This document shows positions 52,202 through 64,000 of a stretch of 64,000 bases of DNA, piece by piece. The notes beneath the pieces were generated by a model, which made no database searches, was not told the origin of the DNA, and saw nothing but the letters and a program-made list of their open reading frames with translations. The DNA comes from Tubulanus polymorphus (lineage: Eukaryota > Nemertea > Palaeonemertea > Tubulaniformes > Tubulanidae): NCBI RefSeq assembly GCF_964204645.1, contig NC_134030.1:5826278-5890277 (forward strand), read 5' to 3'. Position 1 is the stretch's first letter. The number at the start of each line of letters is the position of its first letter. The position numbers were made by a program, and so were the translations under genes.

Positions 52202-55200
52202 ACCGAGGAGCGTTTATTCGGTAAACCGGGTTGCTTTCATTTTAACGCATATTTCCATGCAGTATATTGTAAGTCGGATTGAAAATGTTTTCCACCGATG
52301 GTAACCACTGAACTAATGAGTGTGCTGTTAGTTACACTGTGCTGGTTGAGGCAGATTTCGATTGAATGTATGCTGGTTTAAGAATGTCAATGCTAGATTT
52401 CAAACTCTATTCCGCTTACTTCTACCTGGCTTATGCTATTCCGGTATAGGTAGAGCATATATTCTAGCCGGAAGTGTAGCCCAAAATTGGTCGACACCAA
52501 TCTAGACCTGCCTTAGATTTAGAACCAATCTTGGCCTGAGCTCTTCTATAGAATGTCTATAGCCCGCCTAACAAGGCGAGAGCAGTCTTGAGACTTCTCG
52601 CGACCGGGTCCTGGAGATAACCAGATCATTGTGAACACTTTTTCTTTCAAGACAAATGAAAACGTAATTCTTTCATTTGTGAAAAAAAGCAAACCATGTA
52701 ATATCCGATTTATAAAAAGGAACAAGAGTAGAAAATCATGCAAAGTAATATGAGATGAATCTGGGCTAGTTTAATAAGAGCATTTTATACCAGGGTTGCA
52801 TTTGATTTGATTGGAATTAAATTGTTTTTATATATCGCGTATTGGTAAAATTGATTCGCAGTCTTGAGTTAATGTTATTCCACGGACGTTCATCAAGTAT
52901 TAAAAAGCCAGCGCTTGTTTATAGTTTTGTAGAGTAATGTAAATGAATTTTGAATTGTATGTGTATATTTCTATCAGGGTATGATTACTGTTGAAATGTG
53001 CTAGCGCAGCCTGCAACCAACCCCCCCTTACCTTAAATTGTCCCTACAACATTGTCCAGATGTCCAGCTATTTGAAAGCTTGGTCATGGAATTGCTTTTA
53101 CGTCTTATTTTTGAATTTTAAATCCACTTCTGAGGGGGTCAGTCCAGGCTGTTGATTGATTTATTCCTGCATGGTCTAATCCAGCCATATATTTTGTTTG
53201 TGCTTTAAGACGCTATATACGTTTTGTTATGCGTGTCAAATTCACTCCTCATCAGAAACTGGTAATCATTCTCTATATGTGTGCATCTTACTCAGTATTT
53301 TCTCATCCCCAATCATGCATTCATTGTATTGTGCAATCGATAGGGGTATACACTGAACTTTTACCTATAATAACATGTCTATTACGATAGTTAGATTTAT
53401 CGTCGTAATCTTTATCCAGTGAATGCATTTACCATTGAAGGCGTAGAGCGAATCTATCCGCCATGACTCGTGTTTGACGCGTAGTGTAACTTTGTTCACA
53501 TTCCTGATGAGTGTCCTGTTCTTATTCATTGATTCAATTTCATTCACCAAAAAATGTGAAACGTGAGTCGCGTGTGAGCGTGCTTTGTTCTCGGCGCGGG
53601 CCAGATTTGACTCGAGACTGGTCCAGACCAGTTTGACCCGGTCAAATCGTCTCAATTGTGTGATTGCGGTTAATTTTTACTCGTCATTAGTTAGTTGGTC
53701 ATTGATTCTGTTTTCTATGTACAATATGCATGATGCAGTTCAAGTCCTCCTGATGCCAATTATAAAAAAAATGAAACATGGTACTGGTATTTCAGATGAA
53801 TATCCTGTCATGTATGTGTTGGCAATTGTGTGCACTGAATGGTGTTATGATATCCAACCGCGCTTAAACCGTATCGAAGATGCTTGTAAATTTTTTGTGT
53901 TGTTCGTCATTAATTTGTAAAGGAAATAAAAGCAAAAATTCTGTGCTGTGCAATGAAATTGCGGACTGATTCATCAAATAATCATTTAAGATACTTTTGT
54001 GCCATATAGCTGTGTGCGTTAAGGCCTGTCTATAGTGTGAATACAAGATTGTACCGTTTAATAAAAAGTGACATGAATTCGAGAAGGTTAAGATGAAGGA
54101 AAAAAGAATGAAAATCAGACCAATCGCACAGCATTGTAACTGTCTCAAAAACATATCAAATTCCACTAAAACAGTTTCCATAACAAGTATTTTGTATGAG
54201 ATTTGTGAAAGTGAGTTATTTTCTTACATGTCGGGGGTTGATTTGAACCAACTGTGATGCAGCGATGATGTAGAGTCATCAAGCCATTTTAAATCATGTT
54301 AATGTCATGATGAATTCAGTTTCTTTTAACCTAGATATAGGCTTTTTCCTCAAGCATAAATAGCAGGGGCGAGTTTGAAGTGAAAAATCTATGTAAAAAA
54401 AAAGAAATGTGAAATTTTATATAATTATGATTGCAGAAAATTTTGATCTTTACCGTGAGAAAAGTATACTCGAATTTAATTGTAGAAGAAATTGGAGCGC
54501 TGAAATCCATTGCCACTAGCGAACCTTGCAGAATCCTCGCTTGCCACAGTAGCAGCGTTGCCAGTATCCCATTCTATTATAAGCTTATGTTATCTAATTG
54601 ATTCATTAATTGTCTGATTGTAATAATGCTTGATTTATGGACTATGCACTATACAATGTGTGATTGAAATTAAAATCAGTCTTCCACAGTCTCATATTAT
54701 TCAGTTGGGACGTCTGCCCCCGAATTAGAGCATCCTGGCTATTTGATTAGTTTGTTACTGCTTCTATGATGATATATCGAACATTCATTGATTATTTTCT
54801 ATGGTATGGTATGAAAAATAAATATTTTTTATTTATAGAAAATCTACTTCTGTCGAGTACATGGTTTTATGTCGCTTTCTTACTTTCTTGGTTATCTCAG
54901 TAGATTCGTATGTGGATTACATGGAGAATTCATTTATCATACTATAACTGACGGAGGTTGCCTAAATGCCGGCATCAAATTTGGCATACATGTCGCACTT
55001 TTTCATTTTTCTGAGAGTTAGTATTTTGTACCTCAGTGACGCCGCTGCATAGTCAGCGATTTTGAATTCTACCCATTTATTTGCATGCGTATTTGCTAAT
55101 AGTCTTAGTAGTTAATCAAAACATGTTATTTGCTTTCATTGTTGTACTATCACGACTCATTATGCTGGAATTGAATTTTGAAGAAATTTAGGCCACTTTC

Positions 55201-55800
55201 AATGTTTTACAAAACATCGGTTAAAGTGAATTCTTAACAATGTTGCATAGCACACTAGAAGTTGAACACAATGGAATAATTTCTACATTCAATACAGCTT
55301 TTAACTGTACTGCATCACACAGTGATTCATTGGCGCTGCCAAATATTCACTCGTGATAACGCCAATATGTGCGCCAAACGTTAAATGAGATTTTCATCTG
55401 TGATTCTATTTTCTATATTGAGATGTTGGTGATCATCATCGATCCAAATTGCATAGTTTTTCGTAGTCCGGCCCGCAGCAATTGTTGTCAGGTTATGATT
55501 GTCTAGTGCTGCCGCTATAAATTACATAAGCGGTGCACATATGAACTAACTTGATGCTACAATATTCTTACTGTGGCGTGCGACTAATATGTTAGTTCGC
55601 GTATTCGCCGTCAACGATATGTACCTGTTCTTGTTCTTGTTCTAGTAGTTCCGGCCTATATGATGTCACCATCAGACCAACCAATGAGTTTGTACGTAAT
55701 AACACTCATTGTAGTAAGGGGTAGTAGTAACTAAGGGGAATCTTAAGAGAGGATACCCGATAACTATAGGGTTCCCATAATAAAATAGAGTTGATTAAAG
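52202..55800. other. 3' UTR/downstream of POU2F, no further gene recognised
   Basis: Several AATAAA-like sites occur (for example near 53927 and 54817), so the POU2F 3' UTR may run 2-3 kb. I saw no other coding exon. Confidence 0.45.
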
Positions 55801-56960
55801 TATATAACATTAAGAGGTTTAAAATCTAGCCAGTAGCGTTTTCACTCTCATATCAATCGGCACGGGTATAGAAATACCTCAGCATCATGGTCTTGAAGAC
55901 TTAGTGATCTGGTTTTGTGGAGTTGGTACACCACCTGTCTTGTAATCTTTTCGACCAGGGGACATCTATCAATATCCAGATACGCATGTGGAGTCAGTAT
56001 GAGTCTGGCACTTTCAGATTTCAACCGTTGATCGGGCATTTTGATTCATTTTTAATCCTGTCCAGATAGGGTCGGCGCTTGGATTGAAGGGCCAAGCAAA
56101 CCACCAGGAAGTGATTTAGGGTCTTGGGTTCAGTGTAGCATAAAGGGCATTTTTCTTTGCGATTTTTTCCCGCATATTTCAGACCGGATATAAGGGACCA
56201 GGAGCCGGACCTTGATAGTCGCTCGTTTTCCATCTCACCTTGACACTAGCAGAATCTCCAGTCAGGACTTCCAGAATCGGTGGAAGATCATATTTATCAA
56301 GGATCATGGCTTCCTGATTTGTCCATGTTTTTGCAGCAGACGTTTTGGCTGCATACTGTCTGGTGATAATTTGATACTCTATTGACGCCGGGTTACGGGC
56401 TACAGAGCCAAGGAATGTCAGCATCTTGATGTGAATTTGGGCAGTAATTGGTACCACACCGGCAAGCAGGTAAACAGCAACAGTAGCCGTACTATCAGGC
56501 AGATACTGGATGCTGCGTAGAGCCTTCCTATAGTAAACTTCCAACAATTCATTTTCTCTTTCTGTTATTATCATGGCTTCCAGTCCATATGTTAGCACGG
56601 ACTACATATACTTCCAGTAATTTCAGGGCTACTTCCGGTCCAACTCCATTTAGTCCATGCATACCAGCACCCATCAGTGCATACGAAGTGAGTCGTGCTT
56701 TTTTTATCCTATCCTCTATTGTTGCTTCTGCTTTATTATCACATGTCCTTTCAAGCCCGAGATACTTTTCTTGAGTTGTTTGTGAAACTACGGTATTAAT
56801 TTAATAACATGCACTCCTAACTCAAGGTTACCATTTTTTGGTTCATCACCGTGACTTTTGTCTTCGTTTCACTAACCGCTGTCTATTTGCATCATTCACG
56901 GCAATTCCTATGAGGGTCTTCGATCCGAGTGTTGGTTTCGCCAGTATCGCCGTATCATCC

Positions 56961-57236
56961 ATCTTCACCCGTCAAGGGATTCGAACCCACTACGCTAAAG
57001 CTGTTCGCCGAACCCCTTGACCTCACGAGTCGCTGGAGTCGTTACTAGCCGACCAGAATCCGGTCGTACCAATCACAGCGCTTGTAACAAACGACTTCAC
57101 GCTTCTATTGGTTTTCCCGTTAAATGGACCAATCAACGAACGTTTTACTGAACAAGGAAGTATTTCGCAAATCGAGGCCAGGGGGCTGGTGGAAGCGAGT
57201 TCGGGTGTGATACCGGACCCCTGGCAAGCGAGGATG
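56961..57236 (-). mobile_element. 276-bp insertion with tRNA-like hairpin inside the LINE RT domain
   Basis: Flanked by a 10-bp direct repeat (minus-strand GGATGATACG) at 57237-57246 and 56951-56960, a clear target duplication. Near its minus-strand 3' end a stem gtcaagg/ccttgac encloses about 37 bases containing GGTTCGAATCC, a B-box. This resembles the core of the SINEs at 28020 and 28335. The flanking codons are those of the reverse-transcriptase ADD motif. Confidence 0.8.
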
Positions 57237-59195
57237 CGTATCATCCGCTACAGTAGGAGCTCCCGTATCAATGGTGCCAATTCTGTAAGAGTCAGGATGC
57301 GTGCCAATTGAACGTATCATGATGTCTGATTTTGCCTTGAAGCATATCGTGCTAGTAATGCCACCCTGCCGTATTCCTTGTGCCTCAGATATGGATCTTG
57401 AAAGGATGGACCCATATTTTTGACTCTGGTTCTAACATCACTGTACATATCTTGGTACATAAGCCATAGTTTACCCTGTATTCCACTGTTATGGAGGGCA
57501 ACTAACATGCTGTCATGGTCAACCGTGTCGAAGGCCTTTTGTGTATCCATGAAAATGACGTCCAGCGCCTGTTTAATATCATTTGCATCCGCAATAGTCT
57601 CTGTGTTGATGAGGGCTCCATGCGATGGAGACTTATTTGCGGTGAAACCAAACTGCAGATTACATGGTTAGGGACCAATATTTCATCAGAAAGCCTTGCA
57701 ATTTCATTTTCTATAACTTTCCCAATAGTAGAAGAGACAGTTATTCTCCTTTTGTTGTCCGGGTTATCTGGAGTCTTGCCTGGCTTTTGAACAGGTGTTA
57801 TGACGCCTTGCTTGAACTGTTGTGGCAACTCGCCTCGCTCGAACACTCTTTCAGCTATAATCAGGAGTAGATCAGTTGCACATTTGGTGCATTTTTCAGG
57901 TGCTCTGCTGATAGACCATACTCATCTGCTGCCGCATCATTTTTCATAGACTTGATATGCTTCAACATCCAAGCTGGGTCCCATATAGGGGCCTTTTGCG
58001 GCTTTACACATTTTTCAATTAAGAGCTTTTGGATTATCATAGACTTTTTATAGTTCTCATCGAAAAATTCATCAGGCTTTGGTGTGGCCAACTCTTCAAA
58101 GTAGGAGGCCCAACATTCTACCTCAGGGTCGTTATCACTTGAAAATCTTACATTTTGATTACTGAGACCTGGTTTACGCTGCTTTACAATAAGTTTGTAG
58201 AACAATTGCTTATCATTTGTACAAGCTGTCAGGATATCATCATATTGGTTTTGTCTTTTCTCATAGGCAAGTTTCCGCTGAGCTGATCTTAGTTCGGCTC
58301 TTGCACGACGTTTCTCTAGGAACAGAGTATGATTTTCCATATCTTCCTTTCTAGCATGCGTCAATTTACTCCGCTTCATCAGGGGTCGTAGTGTATGGCT
58401 ATTCCAAGGGCGCTTCCTCTTTATTTTGCTCCGCACTCGAGGTTTTCCTCCTGCTTCCATTGCCGAGCTTACCAGGATCTGGCAAATATGACTAACTAGA
58501 ATCTGAGTATGAGTTTCCTCTACGGCTTGCTGGGATAGCATGATATCCACCTTTTCTTTTATTTTTTTCTTATATTTATCAATGTTTACCTTCTTCCAGT
58601 TACATCTCGGGGTATAGCATATTGTTCCACCACATCCCTCCTCCGTGTATAATCATTATTCTGCATCCTATGTTCAACATAGATTGTCACCGGGTCATGA
58701 GGACCAGTATTTAGGGGGTTCCTTCTATCCAGGGTAGCTTTCACGGCTATATCATTGTCACCACTTCTCATCAGGAACATGTCAATAGTTGAGGTTATAC
58801 TTCCCACAAAGTGATGGTACGTACATTGGTCCGATGCCATCATAAAAGGGGACAATTATGCCCATTTTAACAACAGCTTTCCGTAGCTTTGTGTCATTAC
58901 TAGTTGGTTTCGCTCGTTCCAAACTAAAATTTATATCGCCTCCCCATAATATTCTCGTTTCGGCATATTTTTGAAACAACTCGTGTACCTCATCTAGTAC
59001 CTCATCATATGAAGCCTGGGTGTCCCTAGTACCTTCCGTCGGCATATATGTGTTGATGACAGTGATATCATTTTTACTTCCACTGATCCGTACTCTGCAG
59101 CTACTCTTGTACTGCCATCCACCAGTGGCGTTTCGCAGATCACTCCTCCATATTATGGCTACACCCGCTCGCTGTCTCTGGTTCTGCAGTTAGAT

Positions 59196-60041
59196 TAGTT
59201 AGTTACCTAATCGTTGGTGGTAAGCTTTTATAATCGGATGGGCTTATACCAACGTTAGGGATGACAAGGGCCAAAACACGGTTGAAAAAAGTAACACTTC
59301 AAAAATATACTTTCTATCCACTTCAGTCCACAATTAATGGCTTATTTCACAAACTTACACAGGTACCTTTCGAAATAATCCAATTTTATGCATGTTTCGA
59401 GTGATTAATCAACATTATTTTGAGAAATTAATTAATTTCTCCACAAATTTCGCCATTGGCCGCCATTTCTCTGTATTGCACATGTGGCATGATAAGACAA
59501 GGGGACCTACAAGGATTTATATAAAACTTTCAAGACGAAACGACAATTTTTATTTTTGATGGTTTTCCAACCTATATTTCAAATCTTCGTGTTTTCCTTA
59601 ATTAATATTTAAATAATAAATTCTGGTAAAAGAAAAATGTGAATAAGTGTTGATTTCTTAATATTTTTCAATTTCGTCGTTTCGCTTTGTTAGTTTGTGC
59701 TGTTGTCCTTGCCTCAGTCCACAGGTGCCAGCACCTCCAGTAATTTTTAAAATGGCAGCTGTTGACTCTACGGAAATTTACACTCACTTTACGGCCGATT
59801 TGCACATGGATTAAGATCGTCAGGTGAGGTGTTATAGGTATCAGACAAACTACGAATCTGTTGTGCGTCGATTACAACAAAAATTAGACGGATATCTTAA
59901 GAGACAATGAAATGCCAGGCAAATTACTCGTCAGTCAAATTGGCTGACGAAGATTTCATACAAAAATGACCTTCCCATTCCTGACTGTGGTTTGTGAAAA
60001 TATCCGATTGTGAAACTAAACCACAGACAGGTTACTGACTA
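59196..60041 (+). mobile_element. 846-bp non-autonomous DNA transposon inside the LINE endonuclease
   Basis: The ends TAGTTAGTTACC and GGTTACTGACTA are inverted, with a 9-bp target duplication cagttagat at 59187-59195 and 60042-60050. It is the long version of the short MITEs at 29949 and 40873, which lack its ~730-bp interior. A 9-bp duplication suggests a Mutator-like mobiliser. The interior is AT-rich. The only short frame noted starts near 59752 (ATGGCAGCTGTTGACTCTAC) and ends after about 20 codons. Confidence 0.85.
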
Positions 60042-60182
60042 CAGTTAGATGGGATTCGGTCATTATCATCATAACATTTTATCAGTACATCATATCCCGG
60101 GAGTAAGTGCGGTAAATTTCCTGTCTCGTAGCGGTGAAGCCAATGTTCTTGATAAGCATGACATCATTTTGTTTTAGTTGAC

Positions 60183-60221
60183 CTTGGAGTAATCATTGAA
60201 CGATTCAATGATTACTCCAAG
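60183..60221. repeat. 39-bp palindrome upstream of SORD
   Basis: An 18-base arm, cttggagtaatcattgaa, is followed by cga and its exact reverse complement. It lies at the outer edge of the LINE and 71 bases before the SORD start codon, so it is probably in the SORD promoter or 5' UTR. Confidence 0.85.
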
Positions 60222-60291
60222 AGTTGACCTAGCAGATAGACCAGTACAGTGGCAGCACTGGCGTACACGGTAGGTCATGTGACAAGACAAA

Positions 60292-62566
60292 ATGGCAGCG
60301 CTCGGGGATGAAAACATAACTGTGATTTTGCAGGAAAAATTGAAAATAATTCTGGTATCTATTGATTTTACACTCTCTACAACACACTCTAATGAAAGAA
60401 TAACATATTTCTTTGAGCAGCCACATTCAAGTAGGCTACTAAATCTTTCTTTTTCTGAATGTTTCAGGAAGACAAACCAATCCCAAAACCTGGAAATAAT
60501 GGTAAGCCTTCGCAATAGTGTTAATGAATAATAAATGTGTTCAAATCAATTAGGATGTTGCTTTTATTTTTAATATCTATTTGCAGAAGTTCAAATTGAA
60601 ATGCACAGTGTTGGTATTTGTGGATCGGATGTTCATTACTGGCAAAAAGGTTCAATCGGTGAATTCATATTAAAATCACCTATGCAACTGGGTCACGAGT
60701 CAAGTGGTGTCATCTCTGAAATCGGGGCTAATGTAAAGCACTTGAAAATCGGTAAGGTCAAAAATGGTTTGTAGAACACTGGATGATCTTTACCCCTTTA
60801 ACTGCCCCCATTAATTCAGTTGTTATTTTACTATTCATCGCAATTGATTTATGGATTAATTCCTTTTTGAAAGGAGATAGAGTTGCCCTTGAACCTACTG
60901 TACCGTGTGGAAGTTGTAGTTTCTGTCGAATTGGGAGGTATAACCTGTGTCCCGATGTTGAGTGTCATTCCACTCCTCCCTGTGATGGTAGTTTAGCTCG
61001 ATACATTGTGTATAGGGCTGACTATTGCTACAAGTAAGCTTTATTGAAAACATCACGATTTACAAATAGTTAACTCAGGGTGGCCACTGACCTGGTAATC
61101 TGGAGAAGTCAGTGAATTTTCTTTTCTTTAAAAAAAGTCAGGGAATAGTCAGAGATTTCTGTAGAAAAGCTAAAAGTCGGGAAAATTTGTTGAGATTGCT
61201 ATGTCGTTCATAAAATCAGACAGTTTCCGTCTAATGTCTTACATATTTGACTGTGTTAATTACCGCGTAAATGGAATCTTAACAGATTGAGTCAGGGAAA
61301 ACAATGTACACGTCAGGGAAATGTCAGGGAAATAGTGGCCACCCTTTAACTGTTTATAAAATGTAAAATACACAACTAGCAAAAATTTAGAAGTGACCAT
61401 ATATAGGTATTCTAAACTATGACAATGTGATATATTATTATACCAAATGTTGAGCTATTTTCATTTCAGGATTCCAGACAACATGAGTTTTGAAGAGGGT
61501 GCACTTTGTGAACCATTGTCAGTTGGAATTTATGCTTGTAGACGTGGTAATGTTGCATTAGGTCACAAAGTTCTCGTCACTGGAGCAGGTATATCTAAAA
61601 TTCATATCTCTTCACTTTCCTGTTCAAATTAGATTTGACGATCTGCTGACTGTGTTGACTCGGTGATTTTCAGGTCCAATTGGTTTGGTCTCCATGCTGA
61701 CGGCAAAAGCAATGGGAGCGAGTGAAGTCTGCATAACTGGTATTTGAATGGCCTTTTACAATCATTTTCCCAAAATCGTTTTGCTCAAATTAGCTGATGT
61801 ACGTGATAAATATGTACTCTTTTCTATTTTAGACATATCTGCTGAACGTTTAGAGTTTGCAAAGAAGATTGGGGCTGATCACACACTTCTGATCGATACT
61901 AAAGATGTCGATGTTCTTTCTAAGAAAGTGCAGACAGCTTTTGGTGCCAAACCTGATGTGACGATTGAATGCTCAGGAGCCCAGTCTAGCGTAGAACTTG
62001 GCATATATGTTAGCATTAATTATATTATCATGTACCATGGCTTAATTAGCCCTTGTAGAAATTAGGAGAGTTTGAGTTTTTTTTTTTTTTTCAGTCAACT
62101 GTGAATGGTGGTTGTATTGTTTTGGTCGGTATGGGACCCGATAAAGTGACTATACCTCTGCTTTATGCAGCCTGTCATGAGATCGATATCAAAGGAACTT
62201 TCCGTTATTCAAACACGTAAGTCATCATTGACCATTGAAAAAATGTATTGTGTTAGTTCAAACTATTTTTTATTTCAAGCAATTAAGGTAATTCAATTTG
62301 ATAGTTAAGTATTATATCGATGAGGGGCTTAATTAGCCCTTGCGTCAAATTGAAATGGTGTTGAATAACCAGTACTAATAAAAGGGTTTCTTTGCTTTTT
62401 TCAAAGTTGGCCAACAGCTATCAGAATGATATCATCAGGATCTGTTAATGTCAAACCTCTCGTTACACATCGCTTCCCGATTGAAGATGCACTCGTTGCA
62501 TTTGAGACAGCGAGATCAGGGGCAGGCGGCGCTATTAAAGTCATTATTGACTGTTTTAAGAATTAA
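60292..62566 (+). CDS. SORD: sorbitol dehydrogenase (polyol dehydrogenase, MDR family)
   Basis: Nine exons: 60292-60354, 60468-60501, 60587-60751, 60874-61033, 61470-61588, 61674-61739, 61833-62008, 62095-62216 and 62407-62566. Phases close to 354 aa. It is a cytosolic zinc enzyme oxidising sorbitol to fructose with NAD+. The catalytic zinc ligands fall at Cys44 ([10 protein letters not shown]), His69 and Glu70 (LGHES), matching mammalian numbering. The Rossmann turn is split by an intron ([15 protein letters not shown]), and the C-terminal [18 protein letters not shown] is typical. It also carries [15 protein letters not shown], an intact C-x2-C-x2-C-x7-C structural zinc lobe lost in mammalian SORD. 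The start ATG has the context aaaATGg. The LINE and palindrome press close to its 5' side. Confidence 0.95.
61076..61345. mobile_element. 270-bp MITE in SORD intron 4
   Basis: The ends CAGGGTGGCCAC and GTGGCCACCCT are inverted, with TTAACT directly repeated outside each end (61070-61075, 61346-61351). The interior has repeated gtcaggga motifs. Confidence 0.8.
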
Positions 62567-62663
62567 AACATTATTTCAACATGTACATTCCTCAACGTAT
62601 ACCAAACGTAATTCAAAAAATTGTATCGTGTCTAGCTGTTTGAAGCATAATTAAGTAAGGAAC

Positions 62664-62669
62664 AATAAA
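62664..62669 (+). terminator. poly(A) signal of SORD
   Basis: AATAAA about 100 bases after the SORD stop codon. Confidence 0.6.
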
Positions 62670-62679
62670 AATGATGATG

Positions 62680-64000
62680 ATATTTTAAAAATTCATAGAT
62701 ATGAATCAAAATCATAATATTCCGATCTTTGAGATACAGCAGAAAGCAGGTTTTGAATTAACAGTTTTATGAATTATTGTGAATAGTTTATTTATGTAAA
62801 TATGATTCAAAAAATTGGTTTAACTCTGTATGAAAATTAGATGTGTCTTGCATTCCAGTTTTGCAAAAAAAAGAAATCAAAAGAAATACATTTCTTGCTA
62901 CTACATGTAAAAAATCTAATGTACTTTTGGCGGGTTAAGGACCAAATACTTTTTACATAAAATACACATATCTTATCATCGTTTGCCGCAAGACCTTTGA
63001 TAAAGTGATCAAATTTTATTTCGGGGAATATTTTCTTGACACTCTAAAACAAGATGATATGAATGTAATCATATGGTGCTAGTTTATTTTCCGATGGGGT
63101 TTCTAATGTTGCTCGAATATTTATATTTATTTAGAAATAGATGCATGGTTTAAAACAAATTAAGGTTTCTTATTTGAGAGCCCTTTGTGGGATTAGTTAT
63201 CGGTAAATTTTTTTCGCGTGGATCAGGATCACAATCGACGGCGAAGAGTTTTTACGTGACTTCTTTATTTGAAATCGTCATCTGTGTGTGCACTCAGCAG
63301 GCGACCAGTCGGCTACGGAAAGCTGGGGTCCAAAATAACTACCTATAAAATACTTTTTACTTATAGGTTAAAAAGATATCAAATCGAATCTTTGAGCTCC
63401 GCAGTCGTGACAAGACCCTGTCATCGAAAATAGTAGCCCCATAAAGCCGATATCTAGCAGCGGGAACATCGCTCCCTGAGAACTACACCGATACGTGCTG
63501 CCCCTATGTATAACATTGGCGGTAGATATGCGAACTAATTCATTACTCGCATGCCACAGGAAGATAAACTAGCCGTGGCATGTTTGTTTTTGGGGTCACC
63601 TATTCGGTCGGTAAATAGCACGGTTTTCAATGTAAATGTGGACCCGGAAGTAAACCAGAAGCTCTGTCAAGAAAAAAATATTTTTCATATTTTTGGAGCA
63701 ATTAAACCTAGCTTTACGCCTCCCTCATACTTCTTTTTCTGAAGTCTTCTCAAGATAATGACGGCGATAGAGCAGCAGATTGAATGAAATTACCTGAAAT
63801 AGGCTATCCTAATCGAAATGAATCGATTTTTCCGTCCTTGAAATTAAGAATCCCTATTTGACAAGCGAATTCTCATTTCACGTAGAAGCATCGGCTTATT
63901 CGGCGATTTGATTGATAAGAATTAGTGACCTGTGATCAAACCATTTATCATTCACGATAATGATCTAGAAAAACCAAATGAATAATTATGGTCGTTTTTC
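62680..64000. other. intergenic, no gene recognised
   Basis: No exon recognised in the last 1.3 kb on either strand. The small frame near 63551-63742 has no motif or splice context. Confidence 0.45.

Larger units (their letters stand above)
55800..60170 (-). mobile_element. decayed non-LTR retrotransposon (LINE)
   Basis: Read on the minus strand the order is: AP-endonuclease part (LPGYDVLI near 60090; RAGVAIIWRSDLRNATGGWQ near 59150; ITVINTYMPTEG near 59050; WGGDINFSLERA near 58940), a connector (58550-57861, ending AAADEYGLSAEHLK), reverse transcriptase (GVITPVQKPGKTPDNPDNKR near 57790; MDTQKAFDTVDHDSM near 57540) and a C-terminal CPLCYTEPKTLNHFLVVC zinc-knuckle-like motif (near 56140). It resembles the Jockey/CR1/I group. 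Frameshifts (for example near 57620 and 56600), a stop near 57430 and two insertions make it inactive. Ends are approximate; the 5' end lies about 100-120 bp from the SORD start. Confidence 0.85.

Noticed and set aside
55800-60170. LTR retrotransposon or retrovirus-like element
   Set aside because: AP-endonuclease and LINE-type reverse transcriptase are present and there are no LTRs, gag or integrase.

Overview
The window is animal nuclear DNA. It is AT-rich, with spliceosomal introns (GT..AG) in most genes, long empty stretches and many small transposon relics. The gene content points to a spiralian protostome such as a mollusc, annelid, nemertean or brachiopod. The evidence is a sex-peptide/myoinhibitory-peptide-type GPCR (a protostome family), an EB-module receptor gene, and intron-rich orthologues of eIF3f, POU2F, TLCD5 and sorbitol dehydrogenase. 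The exact phylum cannot be fixed from this sequence alone.

Layout from left to right: a single-exon peptide GPCR (2528-3706, +); a four-TM protein (10609-11169, +); a PAN/apple plus partial kringle gene (about 15464-16579, -); a 13-exon gene for a type I membrane protein with two LDLRa domains and 23 EB/EGF-like modules (26396-17561, -); a beta-1,3-galactosyltransferase (30139-31242, +); a TLCD5/TMEM136-type gene whose two 5' coding exons precede three tandem, mutually exclusive-looking 3' terminal exons (33304-39085, +); eIF3f (45150-41535, -) head-to-head with a POU2F (Oct-1/2, Drosophila nubbin-type) transcription factor (45716-52201, +); a decayed LINE (about 60170-55800, -) broken by two later insertions; and sorbitol dehydrogenase (60292-62566, +). 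I built each multi-exon model by reading splice sites and phases by eye. For the EB gene, eIF3f, POU2F, TLCD5 and SORD all phases close exactly to a stop codon, giving 1265, 272, 640, 263/245/279 and 354 residues.

The genes do not form one pathway. The local structure of interest is the TLCD5 terminal-exon cassette, the 19-module intronless exon of the EB receptor, the shared eIF3f/POU2F promoter with a tandem repeat, and layered transposon insertions. These last include a 542-bp near-perfect hairpin inside an eIF3f intron, a small TA-flanked element 7 bp inside a POU2F splice donor, and an insertion that falls in the reverse-transcriptase ADD motif of the LINE. No CRISPR, rRNA or intact tRNA gene was seen.
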